This document shows, piece by piece, positions 48,701 to 60,881 of a stretch of DNA of 64,000 nt. The translations under genes were made by a program, and so were the position numbers. The stretch spans positions 1,054,001-1,118,000 of the forward strand of contig CM050666.1 of assembly GCA_027574665.1 (NCBI GenBank), in the 5' to 3' direction. Numbering within the stretch: the first letter of the stretch is position 1; each line of letters starts with the position of its first letter. The stretch is from Rhynochetos jubatus. Lineage: Eukaryota > Chordata > Aves > Eurypygiformes > Rhynochetidae. The notes under the pieces were generated by a model, which ran no database searches, was not told the DNA's origin, and saw only the letters and a list, made by a program, of their open reading frames with translations.

Positions 48701-49083
48701 CTTGTCCCTTCTTGCTGCGCCCTTGCAGAGCACTGCGTGCCAGAGCAGCCGGACCGCTGTGTTGCTTGCAATCTCCAGTTCCAACAGTGCCACAGTTCCT
48801 CGGCAACAGAAAGAGCTAGGAAGGAATTGCTTACGCTGTTTTCTCTCGCTGTGCTCTAGCAGTTCGTTCCCTTTTCGGCAGAGCGCGGGACCGCTGGCAA
48901 AGCTTAGAAACAAACCTCTCCCTTTTCCTCCAAAAGGGAAAGAGCTACGAGGGAATTTCTTAGCGAAACCTTGTTTGTTTTGGCAGAGCACTGCATGCCT
49001 CTTAAGACAGAGCTCTGGATCCCCGGGAAAGTCGAAATCCACAGGGTCACCTTCTCTGTGCTAACAGGCTCGGAGAGGCTGGA

Positions 49084-49554
49084 ATGCGCGGCTCGTTGAA
49101 GCGTCTGCCCGAACACGGACATCTGAAGCAGCACTGTATGCGACCAAACAGAAAGAGTTAGGAGAGAATTTCTTGTCCCTTCTTGCTGCGCCCTTGCAGA
49201 GCACTGCGTGCCAGAGCAGCCGGACCGCTGTGTTGCTTGCAATCTCCAGTTCCAACAGTGCCACAGTTCCTCGGCAACAGAAAGAGCTAGGAAGGAATTG
49301 CTTGCGCTGTTTTCTCTCGCTGTGCTCTAGCAGTTCGTTCCCTTTTCGGCAGAGCGCGGGACCGCTTGCAAAGCTTAGAAACAAACCTCTCCCTTTTCCT
49401 CCAAAAGGGAAAGAGCTACGAGGGAATTTCTTAGCGAAACCTTGTTTGTTTTGGCAGAGCACTGCATGCCTCTTAAGACAGAGCTCTGGATCCCCGGGAA
49501 AGTCGAAATCCACAGGGTCACCTTCTCTGTGCTAACAGGCTCGGAGAGGCTGGA
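49084..49554 (+). repeat. 471-bp deletion monomer 3
   Basis: The one-base loss is near 49138, in a copy with CATCTGAAG, GCGCCCTTG and TTGCGCTG. It is followed by one 472-bp monomer and then by another deletion copy. Confidence 0.9.
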
Positions 49555-50026
49555 ATGCGCGGCTCGTTGAAGCGTCTGCCCGAACACGGACATCCGAAGC
49601 AGCACTGTAATGCGACCAAACAGAAAGAGTTAGGAGAGGATTTCTTGTCCCTTCTTGCTGCGCCCTTGCAGAGCACTGCGTGCCAGAGCAGCCGGACCGC
49701 TGTGTTGCTTGCAATCTCCAGTTCCAACAGTGCCACAGTTCCTCGGCAACAGAAAGAGCTAGGAAGGAATTGCTTACGCTGTTTTCTCTCGCTGTGCTCT
49801 AGCAGTTCGTTCCCTTTTCGGCAGAGCGCGGGACCGCTGGCAAAGCTTAGAAACAAACCTCTCCCTTTTCCTCCAAAAGGGAAAGAGCTACGAGGGAATT
49901 TCTTAGCGAAACCTTGTTTGTTTTGGCAGAGCACTGCATGCCTCTTAAGACAGAGCTCTGGATCCCCGGGAAAGTCGAAATCCACAGGGTCACCTTCTCT
50001 GTGCTAACAGGCTCGGAGAGGCTGGA

Positions 50027-50497
50027 ATGCGCGGCTCGTTGAAGCGTCTGCCCGAACACGGACATCTGAAGCAGCACTGTATGCGACCAAACAGAAAGAG
50101 TTAGGAGAGAATTTCTTGTCCCTTCTTGCTGCGCCTTTGCAGAGCACTGCGTGCCAGAGCAGCCGGATCGCTGTGTTGCTTGCAATCTCCAGTTCCAACA
50201 GTGCCACAGTTCCTCGGTAACAGAAAGAGCTAGGAAGGAATTGCTTACGCTGTTTTCTCTCGCTGCGCTCTAGCAGTTCGTTCCCTTTTCGGCAGAGCGC
50301 GGGACTGCTTGCAAAGCTTAGAAACAAACCTCTCCCTTTTCCTCCAAAAGGGAAAGAGCTACGAGAGAATTTCTTAGCGAAACCTTGTTTGTTTTGGCAG
50401 AGCACTCCATGCCTCTTAAGACAGAGCTCTGTATCCCCGGGAAAGTCGAAATCCACAGGGTCACCTTCTCTGTGCTAACAGGCTCGGAGAGGCTGGA
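50027..50497 (+). repeat. 471-bp deletion monomer 4
   Basis: The one-base loss is near 50081. It shares CGGTAACAG (T at 50218), CTGCGCTC, GGGACTGC and CGAGAGAATT with the copy at 45309, and adds a private CACTCCATG in place of CACTGCATG that removes GCATGC. It is a clear duplicate of deletion monomer 2. Confidence 0.9.
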
Positions 50498-53329
50498 ATG
50501 CGCGGCTCGTTGAAGCGTCTGCCCGAACACGGACATCCGAAGCAGCACTGTAATGCGACCAAACAGAAAGAGTTAGGAGAGAATTTCTTGTCCCTTCTTG
50601 CTGCGCCCTTGCAGAGCACTGCGTGCCAGAGCAGCCGGACCGCTGTGTTGCTTGCAATCTCCAGTTCCAACAGTGCCACAGTTCCTCGGCAACAGAAAGA
50701 GCTAGGAAGGAATTGCTTACGCTGTTTTCTCTCGCTGTGCTCTAGCAGTTCGTTCCCTTTTCGGCAGAGAGCGGGACCGCTTGCAAAGCTTAGAAACAAA
50801 CCTCTCCCTTTTCCTCCAAAAGGGAAAGAGCTACGAGGGAATTTCTTAGCGAAACCTTGTTTGTTTTGGCAGAGCACTGCATGCCTCTTAAGACAGAGCT
50901 CTGTATCCCCGGGAAAGTCGAAATCCACAGGGTCACCTTCTCTGTGCTAACAGGCTCGGAGAGGCTCGAATGCGCGGCTCGTTGAAGCGTCTGCCCGAAC
51001 ACGGACATCCGAAGCAGCACTGTAATGCGACCAAACAGAAAGAGTTAGGAGAGAATTTCTTGTCCCTTCTTGCTGCGCCCTTGCAGAGCACTGCGTGCCA
51101 GAGCAGCCGGACCGCTGTGTTGCTTGCAATCTCCAGTTCCAACAGTGCCACAGTTCCTCGGCAACAGAAAGAGCTAGGAAGGAATTGCTTACGCTGTTTT
51201 CTCTCGCTGTGCTCTAGCAGTTCGTTCCCTTTTCGGCAGAGCGCGGGACCGCTTGCAAAGCTTAGAAACAAACCTCTCCCTTTTCCTCCAAAAGGGAAAG
51301 AGCTACGAGGGAATTTCTTAGCGAAACCTTGTTTGTTTTGGCAGAGCACTGCATGCCTCTTAAGACAGAGCTCTGGATCCCCGGGAAAGTCGAAATCCAC
51401 AGGGTCACCTTCTCTGTGCTAACAGGCTCGGAGAGGCTGGAATGCGCGGCTTGTTGAAGCGTCTGCCCGAACACGGACATCCGAAGCAGCACTGTAATGC
51501 GACCAAACAGAAAGAGTTAGGAGAGAATTTCTTGTCCCTTCTTGCTGCGCCCTTGCAGAGCACTGCGTGCCAGAGCAGCCGGATGGCTGTGTTGCTTGCA
51601 ATCTCCAGTTCCAACAGTGCCACAGTTCCTCGGCAACAGAAAGAGCTAGGAAGGAATTGCTTACGCTGTTTTCTCTCGCTGTGCTCTAGCAGTTCGTTCC
51701 CTTTTCGGCAGAGCGCGGGACCGCTTGCAAAGCTTAGAAACAAACCTCTCCCTTTTCCTCCAAAAGGGAAAGAGCTACGAGGGAATTTCTTAGCGAAACC
51801 TTGTTTGTTTTGGCAGAGCACTGCATGCCTCTTAAGACAGAGCTCTGTATCCCCGGGAAAGTCGAAATCCACAGGGTCACCTTCTCTGTGCTAACAGGCT
51901 CGGAGAGGCTGGAATGCGCGGCTCGTTGAAGCGTCTGCCCGAACACGGACATCTGAAGCAGCACTGTAATGCGACCAAACAGAAAGAGTTAGGAGAGAAT
52001 TTCTTGTCCCTTCTTGCTGCGCCTTTGCAGAGCACTGCGTGCCAGAGCAGCCGGATCGCTGTCTTGCTTGCAATCTCCAGTTCCAACAGTGCCACAGTTC
52101 CTCGGCAACAGAAAGAGCTAGGAAGGAATTGCTTACGCTGTTTTCTCTCGCTGTGCTCTAGCAGTTCGTTCCCTTTTCGGCAGAGCGCGGGACCGCTTGC
52201 AAAGCTTAGAAACAAACCTCTCCCTTTTCCTCCAAAAGGGAAAGAGCTACGAGGGAATTTCTTAGCGAAACCTTGTTTGTTTTGGCAGAGCACTGCATGC
52301 CTCTTAAGACAGAGCTCTGTATCCCCGGGAAAGTCGAAATCCACAGGGTCACCTTCTCTGTGCTAACAGGCTCGGAGAGGCTGGAATGCGCGGCTCGTTG
52401 AAGCGTCTGCCCGAACACGGACATCCGAAGCAGCACTGTAATGCGACCAAACAGAAAGAGTTAGGAGAGAATTTCTTGTCCCTTCTTGCTGCGCCTTTGC
52501 AGAGCACTGCGTGCCAGAGCAGCCGGACCGCTGTGTTGCTTGCAACCTCCAGTTCCAACAGTGCCACAGTTCCTCGGCAACAGAAAGAGCTAGGAAGGAA
52601 TTGCTTACGCTGTTTTCTCTCGCTGTGCTCTAGCAGTTCGTTCCCTTTTCGGCAGAGCGCGGGACCGCTTGCAAAGCTTAGAAACAAACCTCTCCCTTTT
52701 CCTCCAAAAGGGAAAGAGCTACGAGGGAATTTCTTAGCGAAACCTTGTTTGTTTTGGCAGAGCACTGCATGCCTCTTAAGACAGAGCTCTGTATCCCCGG
52801 GAAAGTCGAAATCCACAGGGTCACCTTCTCTGTGCTAACAGGCTCGGAGAGGCTGGAATGCGCGGCTCGTTGAAGCGTCTGCCCGAACACGGACATCCGA
52901 AGCAGCACTGTAATGCGACCAAAGAGAAAGAGTTAGGAGAGAATTTCTTGTCCCTTCTTGCTGCGCCCTTGCAGAGCACTGCGTGCCAGAGCAGCCGGAC
53001 CGCTGTGTTGCTTGCAATCTCCAGTTCCAACAGTGCCACAGTTCCTCGGCAACAGAAAGAGCTAGGAAGGAATTGCTTGCGCTGTTTTCTCTCGCTGTGC
53101 TCTAGCAGTTCGTTCCCTTTTCGGCAGAGCGCGGGACCGCTTGCAAAGCTTAGAAACAAACCTCTCCCTTTTCCTCCAAAAGGGAAAGAGCTACGAGGGA
53201 ATTTCTTAGCGAAACCTTGTTTGTTTTGGCAGAGCACTGCATGCCTCTTAAGACAGAGCTCTGGATCCCCGGGAAAGTCGAAATCCACAGGGTCACCTTC
53301 TCTGTGCTAACAGGCTCGGAGAGGCTCGA
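50498..53329 (+). repeat. Sixteen-monomer-spaced repeat, copy 1
   Basis: Six monomers in order: GAGAGCGGG type, plain GGATCC copy, GGCTTGTTG type, CTGAAG with GTCTTG, GCAACCTCC type, and CAAAGAG with TTGCGCTG. They recur at 58050-60881, 7552 bp away. The third monomer here has a private GATGGC in place of GATCGC and differs slightly more from its partner. Confidence 0.75.
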
Positions 53330-56300
53330 ATGCGCGGCTTGTTGAAGCGTCTGCCCGAACACGGACATCCGAAGCAGCACTGTAATGCGACCAAACAGAA
53401 AGAGTTAGGAGAGAATTTCTTGTCCCTTCTTGCTGCGCCTTTGCAGAGCACTGCGTGCCAGAGCAGCCGGATCGCTGTGTTGCTTGCAATCTCCAGTTCC
53501 AACAGTGCCACAGTTCCTCGGCAACAGAAAGAGCTAGGAAGGAATTGCTTACGCTGTTTTCTCTCGCTGTGCTCTAGCAGTTCGTTCCCTTTTCGGCAGA
53601 GCGCGGGACCGCTTGCAAAGCTTAGAAACAAACCTCTCCCTTTTCCTCCAAAAGGGAAAGAGCTACGAGGGAATTTCTTAGCGAAACCTTGTTTGTTTTG
53701 GCAGAGCACTGCATGCCTCTTAAGACAGAGCTCTGTATCCCCGGGAAAGTCGAAATCCACAGGGTCACCTTCTCTGTGCTAACAGGCTCGGAGAGGCTGG
53801 AATGCGCGGCTCGTTGAAGCGTCTGCCCGAACACGGACATCCGAAGCAGCACTGTAATGCGACCAAAGAGAAAGAGTTAGGAGAGAATTTCTTGTCCCTT
53901 CTTGCTGCGCCCTTGCAGAGCACTGCGTGCCAGAGCAGCCGGACCGCTGTGTTGCTTGCAATCTCCAGTTCCAACAGTGCCACAGTTCCTCGGCAACAGA
54001 AAGAGCTAGGAAGGAATTGCTTGCGCTGTTTTCTCTCGCTGTGCTCTAGCAGTTCGTTCCCTTTTCGGCAGAGCGCGGGACCGCTTGCAAAGCTTAGAAA
54101 CAAACCTCTCCCTTTTCCTCCAAAAGGGAAAGAGCTACGAGGGAATTTCTTAGCGAAACCTTGTTTGTTTTGGCAGAGCACTGCATGCCTCTTAAGACAG
54201 AGCTCTGTATCCCCGGGAAAGTCGAAATCCACAGGGTCACCTTCTCTGTGCTAACAGGCTCGGAGAGGCTCGAATGCGCGGCTCGTTGAAGCGTCTGCCC
54301 GAACACGGACATCCGAAGCAGCACTGTAATGCGACCAAAGAGAAAGAGTTAGGAGAGGATTTCTTGTCCCTTCTTGCTGCGCCCTTGCAGAGCACTGCGT
54401 GCCAGAGCAGCCGGACCGCTGTGTTGCTTGCAATCTCCAGTTCCAACAGTGCCACAGTTCCTCGGCAACAGAAAGAGCTAGGAAGGAATTGCTTACGCTG
54501 TTTTCTCTCGCTGTGCTCTAGCAGTTCGTTCCCTTTTCGGCAGAGCGCGGGACCGCTGGCAAAGCTTAGAAACAAACCTCTCCCTTTTCCTCCAAAAGGG
54601 AAAGAGCTACGAGGGAATTTCTTAGCGAAACCTTGTTTGTTTTGGCAGAGCACTGCATGCCTCTTAAGACAGAGCTCTGTATCCCCGGGAAAGTCGAAAT
54701 CCACAGGGTCACCTTCTCTGTGCTAACAGGCTCGGAGAGGCTGGAATGCGCGGCTCGTTGAAGCGTCTGCCCGAACACGGACATCCGAAGCAGCACTGTA
54801 ATGCGACCAAACAGAAAGAGTTAGGAGAGAATTTCTTGTCCCTTCTTGCTGCGCCCTTGCAGAGCACTGCGTGCCAGAGCAGCCGGACCGCTGTGTTGCT
54901 TGCAATCTCCAGTTCCAACAGTGCCACAGTTCCTCGGCAACAGAAAGAGCTAGGAAGGAATTGCTTACGCTGTTTTCTCTCGCTGTGCTCTAGCAGTTCG
55001 TTCCCTTTTCGGCAGAGAGCGGGACCGCTTGCAAAGCTTAGAAACAAACCTCTCCCTTTTCCTCCAAAAGGGAAAGAGCTACGAGGGAATTTCTTAGCGA
55101 AACCTTGTTTGTTTTGGCAGAGCACTGCATGCCTCTTAAGACAGAGCTCTGTATCCCCGGGAAAGTCGAAATCCACAGGGTCACCTTCTCTGTGCTAACA
55201 GGCTCGGAGAGGCTCGAATGCGCGGCTCGTTGAAGCGTCTGCCCGAACACGGACATCCGAAGCAGCACTGTAATGCGACCAAACAGAAAGAGTTAGGAGA
55301 GAATTTCTTGTCCCTTCTTGCTGCGCCCTTGCAGAGCACTGCGTGCCAGAGCAGCCGGACCGCTGTGTTGCTTGCAACCTCCAGTTCCAACAGTGCCACA
55401 GTTCCTCGGCAACAGAAAGAGCTAGGAAGGAATTGCTTACGCTGTTTTCTCTCGCTGTGCTCTAGCAGTTCGTTCCCTTTTCGGCAGAGCGCGGGACCGC
55501 TTGCAAAGCTTAGAAACAAACCTCTCCCTTTTCCTCCAAAAGGGAAAGAGCTACGAGGGAATTTCTTAGCGAAACCTTGTTTGTTTTGGCAGAGCACTGC
55601 ATGCCTCTTAAGACAGAGCTCTGTATCCCCGGGAAAGTCGAAATCCACAGGGTCACCTTCTCTGTGCTAACAGGCTCGGAGAGGCTGGAATGCGCGGCTC
55701 GTTGAAGCGTCTGCCCGAACACGGACATCCGAAGCAGCACTGTAATGCGACCAAAGAGAAAGAGTTAGGAGAGAATTTCTTGTCCCTTCTTGCTGCGCCC
55801 TTGCAGAGCACTGCGTGCCAGAGCAGCCGGACCGCTGTGTTGCTTGCAATCTCCAGTTCCAACAGTGCCACAGTTCCTCGGCAACAGAAAGAGCTAGGAA
55901 GGAATTGCTTGCGCTGTTTTCTCTCGCTGTGCTCTAGCAGTTCGTTCCCTTTTCGGCAGAGCGCGGGACCGCTTGCAAAGCTTAGAAACAAACCTCTCCC
56001 TTTTCCTCCAAAAGGGAAAGAGCTACGAGGGAATTTCTTAGCGAAACCTTGTTTGTTTTGGCAGAGCACTGCATGCCTCTTAAGACAGAGCTCTGTATCC
56101 CCGGGAAAGTCGAAATCCACAGGGTCACCTTCTCTGTGCTAACAGGCTCGGAGAGGCTGGAATGCGCGGCTCGTTGAAGCGTCTGCCCGAACACGGACAT
56201 CCGAAGCAGCACTGTAATGCGACCAAAGAGAAAGAGTTAGGAGAGGATTTCTTGTCCCTTCTTGCTGCGCCCTTGCAGAGCACTGCGTGCCAGAGCAGCC

Positions 56301-58049
56301 GGACCGCTGTGTTGCTTGCAATCTCCAGTTCCAACAGTGCCACAGTTCCTCGGCAACAGAAAGAGCTAGGAAGGAATTGCTTACGCTGTTTTCTCTCGCT
56401 GTGCTCTAGCAGTTCGTTCCCTTTTCGGCAGAGAGCGGGACCGCTTGCAAAGCTTAGAAACAAACCTCTCCCTTTTCCTCCAAAAGGGAAAGAGCTACGA
56501 GGGAATTTCTTAGCGAAACCTTGTTTGTTTTGGCAGAGCACTGCATGCCTCTTAAGACAGAGCTCTGTATCCCCGGGAAAGTCGAAATCCACAGGGTCAC
56601 CTTCTCTGTGCTAACAGGCTCGGAGAGGCTCGAATGCGCGGCTCGTTGAAGCGTCTGCCCGAACACGGACATCCGAAGCAGCACTGTAATGCGACCAAAC
56701 AGAAAGAGTTAGGAGAGAATTTCTTGTCCCTTCTTGCTGCGCCCTTGCAGAGCACTGCGTGCCAGAGCAGCCGGACCGCTGTGTTGCTTGCAATCTCCAG
56801 TTCCAACAGTGCCACAGTTCCTCGGCAACAGAAAGAGCTAGGAAGGAATTGCTTACGCTGTTTTCTCTCGCTGTGCTCTAGCAGTTCGTTCCCTTTTCGG
56901 CAGAGCGCGGGACCGCTTGCAAAGCTTAGAAACAAACCTCTCCCTTTTCCTCCAAAAGGGAAAGAGCTACGAGGGAATTTCTTAGCGAATCCTTGTTTGT
57001 TTTGGCAGAGCACTGCATGCCTCTTAAGACAGAGCTCTGTATCCCCGGGAAAGTCGAAATCCACAGGGTCACCTTCTCTGTGCTAACAGGCTCGGAGAGG
57101 CTGGAATGCGCGGCTCGTTGAAGCGTCTGCCCGAACACGGACATCTGAAGCAGCACTGTAATGCGACCAAACAGAAAGAGTTAGGAGAGAATTTCTTGTC
57201 CCTTCTTGCTGCGCCTTTGCAGAGCACTGCGTGCCAGAGCAGCCGGATCGCTGTCTTGCTTGCAATCTCCAGTTCCAACAGTGCCACAGTTCCTCGGCAA
57301 CAGAAAGAGCTAGGAAGGAATTGCTTACGCTGTTTTCTCTCGCTGTGCTCTAGCAGTTCGTTCCCTTTTCGGCAGAGCGCGGGACCGCTTGCAAAGCTTA
57401 GAAACAAACCTCTCCCTTTTCCTCCAAAAGGGAAAGAGCTACGAGGGAATTTCTTAGCGAAACCTTGTTTGTTTTGGCAGAGCACTGCATGCCTCTTAAG
57501 ACAGAGCTCTGTATCCCCGGGAAAGTCGAAATCCACAGGGTCACCTTCTCTGTGCTAACAGGCTCGGAGAGGCTCGAATGCGCGGCTCGTTGAAGCGTCT
57601 GCCCGAACACGGACATCCGAAGCAGCACTGTAATGCGACCAAACAGAAAGAGTTAGGAGAGAATTTCTTGTCCCTTCTTGCTGCGCCTTTGCAGAGCACT
57701 GCGTGCCAGAGCAGCCGGACCGCTGTGTTGCTTGCAACCTCCAGTTCCAACAGTGCCACAGTTCCTCGGCAACAGAAAGAGCTAGGAAGGAATTGCTTAC
57801 GCTGTTTTCTCTCGCTGTGCTCTAGCAGTTCGTTCCCTTTTCGGCAGAGCGCGGGACCGCTTGCAAAGCTTAGAAACAAACCTCTCCCTTTTCCTCCAAA
57901 AGGGAAAGAGCTACGAGGGAATTTCTTAGCGAAACCTTGTTTGTTTTGGCAGAGCACTGCATGCCTCTTAAGACAGAGCTCTGTATCCCCGGGAAAGTCG
58001 AAATCCACAGGGTCACCTTCTCTGTGCTAACAGGCTCGGAGAGGCTCGA

Positions 58050-60881
58050 ATGCGCGGCTCGTTGAAGCGTCTGCCCGAACACGGACATCCGAAGCAGCAC
58101 TGTAATGCGACCAAACAGAAAGAGTTAGGAGAGAATTTCTTGTCCCTTCTTGCTGCGCCCTTGCAGAGCACTGCGTGCCAGAGCAGCCGGACCGCTGTGT
58201 TGCTTGCAATCTCCAGTTCCAACAGTGCCACAGTTCCTCGGCAACAGAAAGAGCTAGGAAGGAATTGCTTACGCTGTTTTCTCTCGCTGTGCTCTAGCAG
58301 TTCGTTCCCTTTTCGGCAGAGAGCGGGACCGCTTGCAAAGCTTAGAAACAAACCTCTCCCTTTTCCTCCAAAAGGGAAAGAGCTACGAGGGAATTTCTTA
58401 GCGAAACCTTGTTTGTTTTGGCAGAGCACTGCATGCCTCTTAAGACAGAGCTCTGTATCCCCGGGAAAGTCGAAATCCACAGGGTCACCTTCTCTGTGCT
58501 AACAGGCTCGGAGAGGCTCGAATGCGCGGCTCGTTGAAGCGTCTGCCCGAACACGGACATCCGAAGCAGCACTGTAATGCGACCAAACAGAAAGAGTTAG
58601 GAGAGAATTTCTTGTCCCTTCTTGCTGCGCCCTTGCAGAGCACTGCGTGCCAGAGCAGCCGGACCGCTGTGTTGCTTGCAATCTCCAGTTCCAACAGTGC
58701 CACAGTTCCTCGGCAACAGAAAGAGCTAGGAAGGAATTGCTTACGCTGTTTTCTCTCGCTGTGCTCTAGCAGTTCGTTCCCTTTTCGGCAGAGCGCGGGA
58801 CCGCTTGCAAAGCTTAGAAACAAACCTCTCCCTTTTCCTCCAAAAGGGAAAGAGCTACGAGGGAATTTCTTAGCGAAACCTTGTTTGTTTTGGCAGAGCA
58901 CTGCATGCCTCTTAAGACAGAGCTCTGGATCCCCGGGAAAGTCGAAATCCACAGGGTCACCTTCTCTGTGCTAACAGGCTCGGAGAGGCTGGAATGCGCG
59001 GCTTGTTGAAGCGTCTGCCCGAACACGGACATCCGAAGCAGCACTGTAATGCGACCAAACAGAAAGAGTTAGGAGAGAATTTCTTGTCCCTTCTTGCTGC
59101 GCCTTTGCAGAGCACTGCGTGCCAGAGCAGCCGGATCGCTGTGTTGCTTGCAATCTCCAGTTCCAACAGTGCCACAGTTCCTCGGCAACAGAAAGAGCTA
59201 GGAAGGAATTGCTTACGCTGTTTTCTCTCGCTGTGCTCTAGCAGTTCGTTCCCTTTTCGGCAGAGCGCGGGACCGCTTGCAAAGCTTAGAAACAAACCTC
59301 TCCCTTTTCCTCCAAAAGGGAAAGAGCTACGAGGGAATTTCTTAGCGAAACCTTGTTTGTTTTGGCAGAGCACTGCATGCCTCTTAAGACAGAGCTCTGT
59401 ATCCCCGGGAAAGTCGAAATCCACAGGGTCACCTTCTCTGTGCTAACAGGCTCGGAGAGGCTGGAATGCGCGGCTCGTTGAAGCGTCTGCCCGAACACGG
59501 ACATCTGAAGCAGCACTGTAATGCGACCAAACAGAAAGAGTTAGGAGAGAATTTCTTGTCCCTTCTTGCTGCGCCTTTGCAGAGCACTGCGTGCCAGAGC
59601 AGCCGGATCGCTGTCTTGCTTGCAATCTCCAGTTCCAACAGTGCCACAGTTCCTCGGCAACAGAAAGAGCTAGGAAGGAATTGCTTACGCTGTTTTCTCT
59701 CGCTGTGCTCTAGCAGTTCGTTCCCTTTTCGGCAGAGCGCGGGACCGCTTGCAAAGCTTAGAAACAAACCTCTCCCTTTTCCTCCAAAAGGGAAAGAGCT
59801 ACGAGGGAATTTCTTAGCGAAACCTTGTTTGTTTTGGCAGAGCACTGCATGCCTCTTAAGACAGAGCTCTGTATCCCCGGGAAAGTCGAAATCCACAGGG
59901 TCACCTTCTCTGTGCTAACAGGCTCGGAGAGGCTCGAATGCGCGGCTCGTTGAAGCGTCTGCCCGAACACGGACATCCGAAGCAGCACTGTAATGCGACC
60001 AAACAGAAAGAGTTAGGAGAGAATTTCTTGTCCCTTCTTGCTGCGCCTTTGCAGAGCACTGCGTGCCAGAGCAGCCGGACCGCTGTGTTGCTTGCAACCT
60101 CCAGTTCCAACAGTGCCACAGTTCCTCGGCAACAGAAAGAGCTAGGAAGGAATTGCTTACGCTGTTTTCTCTCGCTGTGCTCTAGCAGTTCGTTCCCTTT
60201 TCGGCAGAGCGCGGGACCGCTTGCAAAGCTTAGAAACAAACCTCTCCCTTTTCCTCCAAAAGGGAAAGAGCTACGAGGGAATTTCTTAGCGAAACCTTGT
60301 TTGTTTTGGCAGAGCACTGCATGCCTCTTAAGACAGAGCTCTGTATCCCCGGGAAAGTCGAAATCCACAGGGTCACCTTCTCTGTGCTAACAGGCTCGGA
60401 GAGGCTGGAATGCGCGGCTCGTTGAAGCGTCTGCCCGAACACGGACATCCGAAGCAGCACTGTAATGCGACCAAAGAGAAAGAGTTAGGAGAGAATTTCT
60501 TGTCCCTTCTTGCTGCGCCCTTGCAGAGCACTGCGTGCCAGAGCAGCCGGACCGCTGTGTTGCTTGCAATCTCCAGTTCCAACAGTGCCACAGTTCCTCG
60601 GCAACAGAAAGAGCTAGGAAGGAATTGCTTGCGCTGTTTTCTCTCGCTGTGCTCTAGCAGTTCGTTCCCTTTTCGGCAGAGCGCGGGACCGCTTGCAAAG
60701 CTTAGAAACAAACCTCTCCCTTTTCCTCCAAAAGGGAAAGAGCTACGAGGGAATTTCTTAGCGAAACCTTGTTTGTTTTGGCAGAGCACTGCATGCCTCT
60801 TAAGACAGAGCTCTGTATCCCCGGGAAAGTCGAAATCCACAGGGTCACCTTCTCTGTGCTAACAGGCTCGGAGAGGCTCGA
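58050..60881 (+). repeat. Sixteen-monomer-spaced repeat, copy 2
   Basis: It matches 50498-53329 in monomer order. Apart from the third monomer, the differences seen are at the GGATCC/GTATCC and GGCTGG/GGCTCG sites. The GTCTTG monomer at 59466 also matches those at 51914 and 57106. Confidence 0.75.
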
